Source: Agitococcus sp. (lineage in GTDB: Bacteria; Pseudomonadota; Gammaproteobacteria; Pseudomonadales; Moraxellaceae). Taken from it: DNA of 64,000 nucleotides. Positions 9,086 to 18,343 of this stretch are shown piece by piece. The stretch covers positions 62,001-126,000 of the forward strand of contig JAUSLJ010000005.1 of the NCBI GenBank assembly GCA_030646715.1, read 5' to 3'. The translations under genes were made by a program, and so were the position numbers. Under the pieces are notes generated by a model. That model was given only the letters and a program-made list of their open reading frames with translations. It was not told the DNA's origin and searched no databases. Positions within the stretch are counted from its first letter, which is position 1; the number at the start of each line of letters is the position of its first letter.

Positions 9086-11136
9086 GGTTTGGCTTGATTG
9101 CTATCCTCAGACTTTTCGCTAGTTGCTGTCGTGTTTACGGCTGAAGCTGGCCAAAAAAAGTCTCTAGGATGATGACGCAAATGTTGCCCAAGCAAACAAA
9201 GTAAAGGCCACCATTGCGCAAAACGCACGCCCCGTGCTTTTAAGGCCACAAATAATGCCAAGCTAAAACTCACCATTAAGTTAGTGACACCAATCAAAAA
9301 TATGCCAATTGCCGTGACCAAATAAGTTTGCCACGATAATTGGTGTTCAAATGCAACAATCGCATAAGCAAAATTTGCCGCAGAAAAGGCAATATGCCGA
9401 ATATCAATCGGCAGCCCTAAAATAAAACCGATAGTCCCGATACTGCCAAGCATCAAGCCAAAATAAAAATTCCCTGCTAAAGCACCTAAATTATTTTCAA
9501 TATACTGTGTCAATGTCAGTAGGCGCGACTCGCCAAATAGTCGTATGAGCTTAGGACGTTGACGCAAGCGTTCGCCGATTCGATGATAAACAGCTTTATT
9601 ATCGTAATAACCCGAAATTAATCCAGCCAAAAACAAACAGACGCCTGCAATGGCCGCGTGAAACAAGGCGAGACTGGTAAAGGGATTTAGATCATGTAAT
9701 AGCGAAGCCGCTTTTGTGGTGTTAATAATGTGCTCGTCATTGATGTTGTGCCAAGCCCAACTGACGATATAAGCAATAGGAAACGCGACAGAAATATTAC
9801 CTATAATGGCAATAAATTGACTGCGAATAGTGTTGACCGTTAATTCAGACAACGCCATCAAGTTTTGAGTTTTTTTATCATGTGCTTGTTCAATGGTAGC
9901 GGCCATATTGGCTGCGGTCATAGCGGGTTGTTTTGTGGCAACGGTAAAGTGCAATAAATGAATGAGCATAAAGCCGAATGAATAGTTAAGACTATAAAAA
10001 AACGCTTGTCCAAAAGGGGCTAATTTAACGGTCTGGGTCAGAATTTTTATTAACGCCATTAATGGAATAATTAAACCCGCACCCATTGTCGATTTTAGCA
10101 ACAGTAGGAATCCCGCTTTATCGGTGGTGACATAATGTTCACCCGTTTTACTGGCGTTGTCGGTAATTTGCCGTGATAGGAGTTGAATATTTTGAGCGCA
10201 TAATTTGCGGATGCTCAGCTTAGTGTTTTCTGCTTCAACCAAGTCAATAATGAGTTCAAGAATATGGTCACGCTGTATGGTATAGCTCTCACAGATAATG
10301 GATAACAGTTGATGTAAGCGGGCAATATGCTGTTCTAGACGTTGTAGTAAATAGGTTAAATCAATGGTAATGCCGTTAGTTTTGGCATTTTTACGAATTT
10401 TTTCTACTATTTCTGAACATTGAGCTAATAAAACACATAGCTGTTGGTCATCTATGGCGGGGCTTGTACCCTCTAAAAAGCATTTATAGGCCTCAATAAA
10501 ATCAGTAGCCTCACGGTTTTGTGCTAAAAATGGCGAGTCATAATCTTCAATGGTTGGGTGATTGCCTACTAGTTCAGGCTCTAAACCCATGGCGGTAATG
10601 CGGTAAGAAATAACAAGAATGGCATCTAAAAGATCACGGATGCTTTTTTGTTGATGAACAACAAGCTCAGGCGTGTGATTGGTGGCAAATAATAAATCAA
10701 AACACTCTTGAAGATGTTGTGGCTCTAGCGATCTTAACCAAAGATAATCATCTTGCTGGGTAAAAATTTGACCGAACACATCTTTAAGATGAGTAGAGTT
10801 CACGGCAGGAGGAAGAAGTTTCCATGAAAGCCGTAAGCTTAAAGACTTAGCAAAACCTTCACTCGTTAAAACTCCCATGTCAGTATATAAGTGCACCTGC
10901 TTATAATGTGCTAATACAGTCAGTAAGTATTTTTTTAACGCTTCAGCCCACACGCTGTTTTTACTCAGTAAATGATTGAGTGCTAACAGTTTTTGATTGG
11001 CCTCAGCACTTGCTGTGGCTTTGCTTGGCCGAAGATGAGTGATGAGTCGTTGTAAATAATTTAGTTGGCAGAGATTGGTCTCATTGATGAGTTCAGATAA
11101 TAAGCGTTCCATCAGGGAAAAGCCGTCAGTTAACAT
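9082..11136 (-). CDS. Gcr-type 'site-specific recombinase' family membrane protein
   Basis: A 684-residue protein matching the family annotated as site-specific recombinase Gcr (SpecificRecomb, first described in Neisseria). The N-terminal half is helical and charged with no predicted membrane segments. The C-terminal half contains several hydrophobic helices (for example GAGLIIPLMALIKIL and FGFMLIHLLHF) and a final helical pair. I see neither a tyrosine- nor a serine-recombinase catalytic motif, so the historic name is doubtful; a membrane function is more likely. It is convergent with the hydrolase gene, and its start may be 11136 or an internal Met at 11112. Confidence 0.75.
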   Translation of the reverse strand: MLTDGFSLMERLLSELINETNLCQLNYLQRLITHLRPSKATASAEANQKLLALNHLLSKNSVWAEALKKYLLTVLAHYKQVHLYTDMGVLTSEGFAKSLSLRLSWKLLPPAVNSTHLKDVFGQIFTQQDDYLWLRSLEPQHLQECFDLLFATNHTPELVVHQQKSIRDLLDAILVISYRITAMGLEPELVGNHPTIEDYDSPFLAQNREATDFIEAYKCFLEGTSPAIDDQQLCVLLAQCSEIVEKIRKNAKTNGITIDLTYLLQRLEQHIARLHQLLSIICESYTIQRDHILELIIDLVEAENTKLSIRKLCAQNIQLLSRQITDNASKTGEHYVTTDKAGFLLLLKSTMGAGLIIPLMALIKILTQTVKLAPFGQAFFYSLNYSFGFMLIHLLHFTVATKQPAMTAANMAATIEQAHDKKTQNLMALSELTVNTIRSQFIAIIGNISVAFPIAYIVSWAWHNINDEHIINTTKAASLLHDLNPFTSLALFHAAIAGVCLFLAGLISGYYDNKAVYHRIGERLRQRPKLIRLFGESRLLTLTQYIENNLGALAGNFYFGLMLGSIGTIGFILGLPIDIRHIAFSAANFAYAIVAFEHQLSWQTYLVTAIGIFLIGVTNLMVSFSLALFVALKARGVRFAQWWPLLCLLGQHLRHHPRDFFWPASAVNTTATSEKSEDSNQAKP

Positions 11137-11225
11137 GGACGAACAGCTTGTCTTGGCGTGCTATGTTTTGTCTGTACGGTCTATGTTGTCAAAACAACAT
11201 CATTTGTAGGCTTGTGTAAGAAAAG

Positions 11226-11326
11226 AGTGGAGTTTGTCGAACCCCCTTCGACAAGCTCAGGATCAACGGTTGTTTTTGATCCGCCTATGCCGAGCCTGAC
11301 GAAACACGACAAGCTCAGTGCGAATG
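11226..11326. repeat. REP-like element, CTTCGAC..GCTCAG family
   Basis: Contains GAGTTTGTCGAA, CCTTCGACAAGCTCAGG (11245-11261), then GAGCCTGACGAAACACGAC and GACAAGCTCAGTGCGAA. The 17-base core occurs exactly inverted at 20530-20546, and the second half recurs nearly identically, also inverted, at 20471-20506. It lies in the gap between the divergent Gcr gene and the 3' end of ispB. Confidence 0.85.
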
Positions 11327-11359
11327 GAAGATATAAACAAAATTTTGTAGTAGGGCTTA

Positions 11360-12322
11360 TTAACTGACTCTATTCAACGCCAATTTAGCCAAACCTTCTA
11401 AGGCTTCTTTATAAACAGAGGGAGGCAGTGGCGAGAGAGCGGCAATCGCTAAATCAGATTCTTTAATCGCACGTTGATGACAATATTCTAAAGCACCTGT
11501 CTCTTGTACCAAGCGAATAATGCGCTCTAAGTGTTGTAAACCACCTGTTTTAATCGCTTGACGAATAATATCTGCATCTTCTGGTGAGGCAACTTTCATG
11601 GCTTGAATCAACGGCAGGGTAGGTTTTCCTTCGGCTAAATCATCACCGACATTTTTACCCATGACTTCGGCAGAACTGGTGTAGTCCATGACATCATCAA
11701 TAATTTGAAACGCCGCACCAAAATGCAACGCATAGTTTTTCATTGCGTCCCGAAATTGAGCATCACCTAATACTGCGCCTGTTTCAGTCGCCGCAGCAAA
11801 GAGCTGTGCTGTTTTACCATAAATGACATCCATATAACGAGTTTCTGTCGTTTCTGGATCGCGTTGATTAATCAGTTGTAACACTTCACCTTCGGCAATA
11901 ATACAGGTGCTATCGGACATGATTTCAGAAATGGCTTGGCTTTTTAGACTGACAATTAATTGAAAGGCTCTAGAGATAAGAAAGTCGCCGACCAAGACAG
12001 CAGTCGCATTATTCCATGCTGAGTTCACCGTTGCTCGGCCACGGCGTAAATCGGACTCATCAACCACATCATCATGAATTAATGTTGCCGTATGCAGCAT
12101 CTCTATAATAGCAGCGGCTGAAATGTGTTGGTCGCCGTTATAACCTGTGGCTCGCGCAGCTAATAAACAGACGAGTGGCCGTAAGCGTTTGCCACCTCCT
12201 TCCACCAAATAATTACCCACTTGCATAATAAGAGGTACGCGTGAATCTAAGTGGTGAATAATAAAGTGGTCTACAGCGGCGAAATCATCGGCAACGGTGG
12301 CGAGAATTTGTTGAAAGTTCAT
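11360..12322 (-). CDS. ispB: Octaprenyl (polyprenyl) diphosphate synthase
   Basis: A 320-residue trans-prenyltransferase that makes the long prenyl side chain of ubiquinone from FPP and IPP. The two Asp-rich motifs are intact: DDVVDESDLRRG at residues 84-95 and IIDDVMDYT at about 207-215. GGGKRLRPL at 42-50 binds IPP. Length equals the family norm. It is divergent from rplU, the classic arrangement in gammaproteobacteria. The product chain length (C40 or C45) cannot be judged here. Substrate is supplied by the isoprenoid pathway to which IspG, also in this window, belongs. Confidence 0.95.
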   Translation of the reverse strand: MNFQQILATVADDFAAVDHFIIHHLDSRVPLIMQVGNYLVEGGGKRLRPLVCLLAARATGYNGDQHISAAAIIEMLHTATLIHDDVVDESDLRRGRATVNSAWNNATAVLVGDFLISRAFQLIVSLKSQAISEIMSDSTCIIAEGEVLQLINQRDPETTETRYMDVIYGKTAQLFAAATETGAVLGDAQFRDAMKNYALHFGAAFQIIDDVMDYTSSAEVMGKNVGDDLAEGKPTLPLIQAMKVASPEDADIIRQAIKTGGLQHLERIIRLVQETGALEYCHQRAIKESDLAIAALSPLPPSVYKEALEGLAKLALNRVS

Positions 12323-12630
12323 TATAGAGAGCCAAAAATAAAAATTAGGTTCACGATAAAGCGGTTTATTAGCGGCCAGTTTGAGCAGTGGCGGCTATTT
12401 ATAGCATCCCTTAATTGACGGAACGACATAATAAACGGCTGTTGAAAGCGAATACTGGCAATGCTAACAGTCTATTGAGGTTACGACTACCATCTAGATA
12501 GCAAAGGAAACAAGGATTAGCGAAAATAGATGCTTGCACTTTTAAGACATTTTGCATACAATCGCGCACCTTGCGAATTATCACCGTGGGCTTAAATTTA
12601 TAAGCGTCACGGGCTACGGAGTCGGTGAGT
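12323..12630. other. Divergent ispB/rplU intergenic region
   Basis: 308 bases between the divergent ispB and rplU starts. It contains the rplU promoter at 12534-12562 and the rplU ribosome site. No open frame or hairpin of note was seen in the ispB-proximal 200 bases. Confidence 0.6.
12534..12562 (+). promoter_or_regulatory. Sigma-70 promoter of rplU-rpmA
   Basis: TTGCAC (12534-12539) and TACAAT (12557-12562) are separated by exactly 17 bases, a near-consensus sigma-70 promoter. It lies about 70 bases before the rplU start and should drive rplU-rpmA. Confidence 0.75.
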
Positions 12631-12942
12631 ATGTACGCGGTTATAAAAAGTGGCGGCAAGCAACATCGTGTTGTTGAAGGCGAAAGACTCAAAGTTGAAT
12701 TATTGAGTGCTGAACCAGGTCAATTGATTACCCTTGAAGATATTTTGATGGTAGTGAATGGCGACAACATTCAAATTGGTACTCCAGTTGTTGCTGGAGC
12801 TACTGTTACAGCAGAAGTGCTTGGTCATGGTCGTCATGACAAGATTCGTATTGTTAAAATGCGTCGTCGTAAGCACTATCGTAAACAACAAGGTCACCGT
12901 CAATGGTACACCGAGTTAAAAATTACAGCTATTAGTGCTTAA
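12631..12942 (+). CDS. rplU: 50S ribosomal protein L21
   Basis: A 103-residue L21, the same length as the E. coli protein. It starts [14 protein letters not shown] and ends with the rRNA-binding [15 protein letters not shown] tract and KITAISA. A GTG six bases upstream is in frame, but the ATG at 12631 has GGAG at a proper distance (12618-12621). First gene of rplU-rpmA, which assembles into the large subunit. Confidence 0.98.
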   Translation: MYAVIKSGGKQHRVVEGERLKVELLSAEPGQLITLEDILMVVNGDNIQIGTPVVAGATVTAEVLGHGRHDKIRIVKMRRRKHYRKQQGHRQWYTELKITAISA

Positions 12943-12956
12943 TCGGGAGATTCCTC

Positions 12957-13217
12957 ATGGCACATAAAAAGGCGGGTGGTTCTACCCGCAACGGTCGCGA
13001 CTCAGAAGCCAAACGACTGGGTGTAAAGATTTACGGTAGTCAAAAAATCATTGCTGGTAACATTATTGTTCGTCAGCGTGGTACACAATTTTGGCCAGGC
13101 GAAAACGTAGGTATTGGTCGTGACCATACTTTGTTCGCTAAAGCTGATGGTGTACTAAGATTTGTAACTAAAGGTCCATTCAACCGTCAATATGCGGTTG
13201 TTGACGTGGCTGCCTAA
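12957..13217 (+). CDS. rpmA: 50S ribosomal protein L27
   Basis: An 86-residue L27. The N-terminus [24 protein letters not shown] is canonical; this flexible tail reaches the peptidyl-transferase centre. [24 protein letters not shown] follows. There is no extra cleavable N-terminal sequence of the Firmicutes type. It lies 14 bases after rplU with GGGAGATT as ribosome site, and is followed by a strong terminator. Confidence 0.98.
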   Translation: MAHKKAGGSTRNGRDSEAKRLGVKIYGSQKIIAGNIIVRQRGTQFWPGENVGIGRDHTLFAKADGVLRFVTKGPFNRQYAVVDVAA

Positions 13218-13230
13218 GGTTAGTGGTTTT

Positions 13231-13258
13231 AAAAAGCCCCGTTCATCGGGGCTTTTTA
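13231..13258 (+). terminator. Rho-independent terminator after rpmA
   Basis: A GC-rich stem (AAAAAGCCCCG with its complement CGGGGCTTTTT) and a short loop, followed by a T-rich tail, 14 bases after the rpmA stop. It separates rplU-rpmA from obgE. Confidence 0.92.
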
Positions 13259-13295
13259 TTTGCTAAAAGATTATTATTACTTGTTATTGAATTGA

Positions 13296-14531
<1,236 letters not shown>

Positions 14532-14590
14532 TTCAGCGTATTTAGTGGCATACTTTATCTAAGACTCAATTGGTTTAAGTGCACATCACC

Positions 14591-15712
14591 ATGAATAATC
14601 GACATAAACTCAAACAAGCTCGTCGTTGGGTGGTCAAAATTGGATCAGCTTTATTGACGGCCAATGGCCAAGGTCTTGATCAGCAAGCGATGCGCTCATG
14701 GGTTGCGCAAATGGTGGCTTTGACTGAGCAAGGTATTGAATTGGTTTTGGTGTCTTCGGGTGCTGTTGCTGAAGGCATGGTCAGAATGGGTCTCAGTGGT
14801 CGTCCAGAATCGTTGCATGATTTGCAAGCCTGTGCGGCGATTGGTCAAATGGGCTTAGTACAAGCGTATGAGTCCCATTTTCGTGAGCATGGCCGCCAGT
14901 CAGCGCAAATTTTATTGACTCACGATGATCTTTCCGATCGTCAACGCTATTTAAATGCGCGTTCGACATTGACAACTTTAATTAATTGGCGCGTCATTCC
15001 CGTAATCAATGAAAATGATACGGTTGCCACCGATGAAATTCGCTTTGGTGATAATGATACGCTGGCGGCATTAGTCGCTAATTTAGTGGAAGCGGAAGCC
15101 TTAATTATTTTGACGGATCAAGATGGCATGTTTGATCGAGATCCTCGGCATGATAGCAGTGCGACCTTATTACCCGAAGTTCGAGCAATGGATGAAACCT
15201 TGTTTGCAATGGCGGGCGGTGGTGGTGCATTAGGTCGTGGCGGAATGATTACCAAAGTACGTGCAGCTCGATTCGCCGCGCGCTCAGGTTGTGCAACAGT
15301 GATTGCGAGTGGCCGAAGTGAAAATGTGCTAAAAAAAATAGCATCAGGCGACACAATAGGAACATTATTACTGCCCGATGATGATCGTTTTACCGCACGC
15401 AAGCAATGGCTGGCTTCACATCTGCAAACTGCGGGTCGAGTTGTTCTTGATGATGGAGCAGTTAAAGCGATTGTAGAGCAAGGGCGGAGTTTGCTGCCAG
15501 TAGGTATTAAAGTCGTAGAAGGTGATTTTGGTCGCGGTGAAGTGGTTGAGTGTGTTGATGAGGCAGGAAGACAAATCGCGTTGGGTTTAGCGAATTATAA
15601 TGCGGTAGAAACTAAGCTCATTATCGGACAGTCATCTGACAAAATATTGTCCCTTCTTGGTTATATAAATGATGAAGAGTTTATGCATCGAGATAATATG
15701 GCAGTAGTGTGA
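14591..15712 (+). CDS. proB: Glutamate 5-kinase
   Basis: A 373-residue glutamate 5-kinase, the first step of proline biosynthesis. The amino-acid-kinase domain starts [18 protein letters not shown], continues with [10 protein letters not shown] and [22 protein letters not shown], and has the [19 protein letters not shown] motif. A C-terminal PUA domain (about residues 275-360, from GRVVLDDGA onward) is present. A GTG at 14579 would add four residues; the ATG at 14591 is preferred. The sequence strongly resembles ProB of Acinetobacter from memory. obgE-proB is a common pseudomonad/moraxellal order. Confidence 0.95.
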   Translation: MNNRHKLKQARRWVVKIGSALLTANGQGLDQQAMRSWVAQMVALTEQGIELVLVSSGAVAEGMVRMGLSGRPESLHDLQACAAIGQMGLVQAYESHFREHGRQSAQILLTHDDLSDRQRYLNARSTLTTLINWRVIPVINENDTVATDEIRFGDNDTLAALVANLVEAEALIILTDQDGMFDRDPRHDSSATLLPEVRAMDETLFAMAGGGGALGRGGMITKVRAARFAARSGCATVIASGRSENVLKKIASGDTIGTLLLPDDDRFTARKQWLASHLQTAGRVVLDDGAVKAIVEQGRSLLPVGIKVVEGDFGRGEVVECVDEAGRQIALGLANYNAVETKLIIGQSSDKILSLLGYINDEEFMHRDNMAVV

Positions 15713-15817
15713 GTTTTTTGATGTAAGTTAATCGGGTATTAATAGTGAGGAAGGTATTTTTATATGGATATTTGTTGCTGAATTAAGTGTTTATTTTGAC
15801 GTTGCAGTATGAAGAAA

Positions 15818-15894
15818 TGGCGCGCCCGGAGAGATTCGAACTCCCGACCCTCTGGTTCGTAGCCAGATACTCTATCCAACTGAGCTACGGGCGC
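15818..15894 (-). tRNA. tRNA-Arg (anticodon ACG)
   Basis: Reads on the minus strand as a 77-base cloverleaf with acceptor GCGCCCG/CGGGCGC, D-arm GCTCAGTTGGATAGAGT, anticodon loop CTACGAA closed by TCTGG/CCAGA, T-arm GGGAGTTCGAATCTC, and an encoded CCA (15818-15820). The anticodon ACG decodes CGN-type Arg after A-to-I editing. Confidence 0.95.
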
Positions 15895-15993
15895 GCTGAG
15901 GTGGCGAATCTTACAGGTATTCGCCAATTTCGTCAAGGCCTGATTTAATTTAATTTCACAATTGAGAACTGTTACAAAAAAAATTAATCAGTG

Positions 15994-16084
15994 TGGCGGA
16001 GAGTGAGGGATTCGAACCCTCGGTGAGCTTTTGGCCCACACTCACTTAGCAGGCGAGCACCTTCGGCCACTCGGTCAACTCTCC
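15994..16084 (-). tRNA. tRNA-Ser (anticodon GCT)
   Basis: A 91-base class II tRNA on the minus strand with a long variable arm. Acceptor GGAGAG/CTCTCC, anticodon loop around GCT, T-loop GGGTTCGAATCCC and encoded CCA at 15994-15996. It decodes AGC/AGU. It lies about 100 bases from tRNA-Arg in the same orientation. Confidence 0.94.
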
Positions 16085-16435
16085 ACACAGGGCGCAGATA
16101 ATAGCATGAATTTTAAAAATTGAAAGGGGTGGTGCTTTTGAACGCCTAATAATTAAGCGGCCTCTGGCTAAAGATATCTAAAGTGCAAAAACTTGAGTTA
16201 AATTGTCCAACGAGATCTTGGGGTGAAGAAGTGATTTGTGATATAAAGGCAAAACTTTTTTGAATGTCTTAATTTAATAGCCTGTGATCGTCATTTTGTC
16301 GAGAAGTAATTTCAAAGCGTGACTTAAAGTGAGACGTAGTGCTAGAATCCGAGCAAATCGTGACGCAGAACGCCTATGGTTCTCGACGGTTCTCTACTGA
16401 GTATTAATTTGGCCATCTCTATTCGAGGGAAAAAT
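16085..16435. other. Leader region upstream of the exopolysaccharide export unit
   Basis: 351 bases between tRNA-Ser and the EpsL-like gene. A possible promoter has GTGACT (16319-16324) and TAGAAT (16343-16348) 18 bases apart, about 90 bases before the start. Reading is open in frame from 16376, but the GAGGG site near 16427 favours the ATG at 16436. No hairpin or operator was recognised. Confidence 0.45.
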
Positions 16436-17656
16436 ATGGAAAGCAAGAATATTGTGGGTATGTCCGTTTTAGGATTAACCTTTTTGTTTGGTGCGCAGGG
16501 TGCTTTGGCGCAAGTCGCAATTCAGCCACAATCAGTTCCATTTGGTTCCTTTGTTTTGGTTCCAACATTAAGTCTCAAGACCGTTTCTGATGATAATATC
16601 TACAATTTGCCGAGTAATGAAGTTAGTTCGTTCTCACAAATTCTAAATCCGAATTTGGCATTTATTGCGCAAGATCGATTAAATGTTTATAAAGCGGTTT
16701 ATAACCTTAATGCGGCTAGTTTTGCTAATGACAGTAACGACAGTTATGCAGACCAAACTTTCGATTTGAGTGCACATATTGAGTCTAGTGTTCGTCTGCG
16801 TCTTGATGGCGGATTGGCCTATAAAATGCTGCATGATGATCGTGGTACGGGCGTGACATCTGGCCTTGGACTTGCGGCAATTTTAGCTTCTGGTGAAGTT
16901 GATAAATACGATGTGACGACGGTGCGTGGTGGTATTGAGTATGGTGCTAAATCGGCGCGTGGCTTGATGGTATTAAATGCCGATATGAATCAAAAGCGTT
17001 ATTCGCGGGCGAATTCTGTAAACCGTGACAATGATACTTTGAACACATTGTTGGGATTACGTGCCCGCATTATGCCCAAAACGACAGCTTTAATTGACTA
17101 TGAATATTCTGATACTAACTATAAAACGGATGTTGTGAAGGGTGGTACTGCTGATACTCAAGATACTCGTATCTTGGCTGGTTTGACTTGGGAAAATAGC
17201 GCGCAAACCACAGGTAAGTTGCGTCTTGGTCAGGGCAAGCGTCAGGTGGACGGTGGTGCGGACATTAATAAGTTTACATGGGACTTGGCTGTGGTTTGGA
17301 AGCCTGTTGCTTTGGATACTATCAACATTAATGGTGGTGCTCGTGCTTCGGATGCGACAACTCCCTATACTTCAGTAGAAAACACTAATTATAGTTTGTC
17401 ATGGACGCATGATTGGTTGGATAGATTTAATACGACTGTTTCTTTGGGTTCGTCTAAAGATGACTATAAAGGTAATCCATTGGCAGTAGATAATCGTAAT
17501 GATGACACTAAAACCTATGGTGTTGCAGCGAACTATCAAATGCGTCGTTGGTTGACCTTTAATGCGGCTATCAATGTCAATGACCGTAGTTCTAATCAAG
17601 CAAATTTTGATAGTAAGCGTAATGTAATGAGTGTTGGTGCTCAGATTAGCTTGTAA
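16436..17656 (+). CDS. EpsL-like outer-membrane beta-barrel protein
   Basis: A 406-residue exported protein. The ATG at 16436 follows GAGGGAAAAAT and opens a clear signal peptide (MSVLGLTFLFGAQGALAQ; cleavage after ALA). The rest is rich in alternating aromatic/polar strands (NLAFIAQDRLNVYKAVYNL, TALIDYEYSDTNY, YGVAANYQMRRW) and ends in a strand finishing VGAQISL, typical of an outer-membrane barrel. It matches the EpsL / exopolysaccharide-associated barrel type, which would let polymer cross the outer membrane. The neighbours (Wza/EpsE-like and tyrosine autokinase genes) support that role. Exact family membership was not tested. Confidence 0.75.
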   Translation: MESKNIVGMSVLGLTFLFGAQGALAQVAIQPQSVPFGSFVLVPTLSLKTVSDDNIYNLPSNEVSSFSQILNPNLAFIAQDRLNVYKAVYNLNAASFANDSNDSYADQTFDLSAHIESSVRLRLDGGLAYKMLHDDRGTGVTSGLGLAAILASGEVDKYDVTTVRGGIEYGAKSARGLMVLNADMNQKRYSRANSVNRDNDTLNTLLGLRARIMPKTTALIDYEYSDTNYKTDVVKGGTADTQDTRILAGLTWENSAQTTGKLRLGQGKRQVDGGADINKFTWDLAVVWKPVALDTININGGARASDATTPYTSVENTNYSLSWTHDWLDRFNTTVSLGSSKDDYKGNPLAVDNRNDDTKTYGVAANYQMRRWLTFNAAINVNDRSSNQANFDSKRNVMSVGAQISL

Positions 17657-17677
17657 TAGGATTTGAGCGTAGAATTT

Positions 17678-18328
17678 ATGCAAAGCCCAGTTCGATTGTT
17701 GGTGTTGCTTTCGACTCTTGCGTGGACGCCTGTTCACGCAGGGTTTTTAGAGCAGATTTTCGGCGACTCTGCTAAAAGTCGCTCTGCTACTCTTGTCAGC
17801 CCTAGTGTTGCCCCCGTCGTATCGAGTGATCCATACAATTCTACGCCCTTGTTATTCAATAATAATGTCTCAGATTATCGCCTTGGTGCAGGTGATAAAC
17901 TAGGTATTACTGTTTTTAACGAAAAAGAACTTAGCATGGAAGTGAGATTAAGTGATGCGGGTAGCTTCCTTTATCCATTTTTAGGCGAAGTTCTTGCGAA
18001 GAATAAGACAATTAGTGATGTTCAAGCATTGCTCACCCGCCAGTTAAAAGAGGGTTATTTAGTCGATCCAAAGGTCTATGTTAATATTTTGGAATATCGG
18101 CCTTTCTTTGTGAATGGTGAAGTTGGCAAGCCTGGTGGGTTTCCTTATCAGCCTGGTTTAACTATACGCAAGGCTATCTCTTTGGCAGGAGGTTTAACAC
18201 CTCGTGCATCTGTGACAAAAATTTATGTCATTCATGAAAATGATCCTACGGGTATGCCGCGCTTGACGCTGCTCAATGCTGTCCTTTTGCCGGGCGATAT
18301 TGTTACTGTTGATCAAAGCTTCTTCTAG
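17678..18328 (+). CDS. Polysaccharide export protein (Wza/EpsE-like)
   Basis: A 216-residue periplasmic/outer-membrane export protein with a signal peptide (VRLLVLLSTLAWTPVHA, cleaved before GFLEQ). The Poly_export domain begins YRLGAGDKLGITVFNEKELS and is followed by one SLBB-like domain (FFVNGEVGKPGGFPYQPGLTI, AGGLTPRAS). It ends LLPGDIVTVDQSFF. It is much shorter than Wza (about 380 aa) and has no lipobox Cys, so unlike Wza it is probably not lipidated. A TTG at 17663 is in frame, but the ATG at 17678 starts at the signal peptide. Confidence 0.85.
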   Translation: MQSPVRLLVLLSTLAWTPVHAGFLEQIFGDSAKSRSATLVSPSVAPVVSSDPYNSTPLLFNNNVSDYRLGAGDKLGITVFNEKELSMEVRLSDAGSFLYPFLGEVLAKNKTISDVQALLTRQLKEGYLVDPKVYVNILEYRPFFVNGEVGKPGGFPYQPGLTIRKAISLAGGLTPRASVTKIYVIHENDPTGMPRLTLLNAVLLPGDIVTVDQSFF

Positions 18329-18343
18329 TTTTAGGTATGAAAA

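Noticed and set aside
9082-11136. A mobile-element integrase, suggested by the 'recombinase' family name
   Set aside because: The protein has membrane helices and no recombinase catalytic residues, and there are no attachment repeats next to it.
11158-11367. A 69-codon plus-strand frame upstream of ispB's end
   Set aside because: It consists mostly of the REP-like inverted repeats, with no protein-like features.
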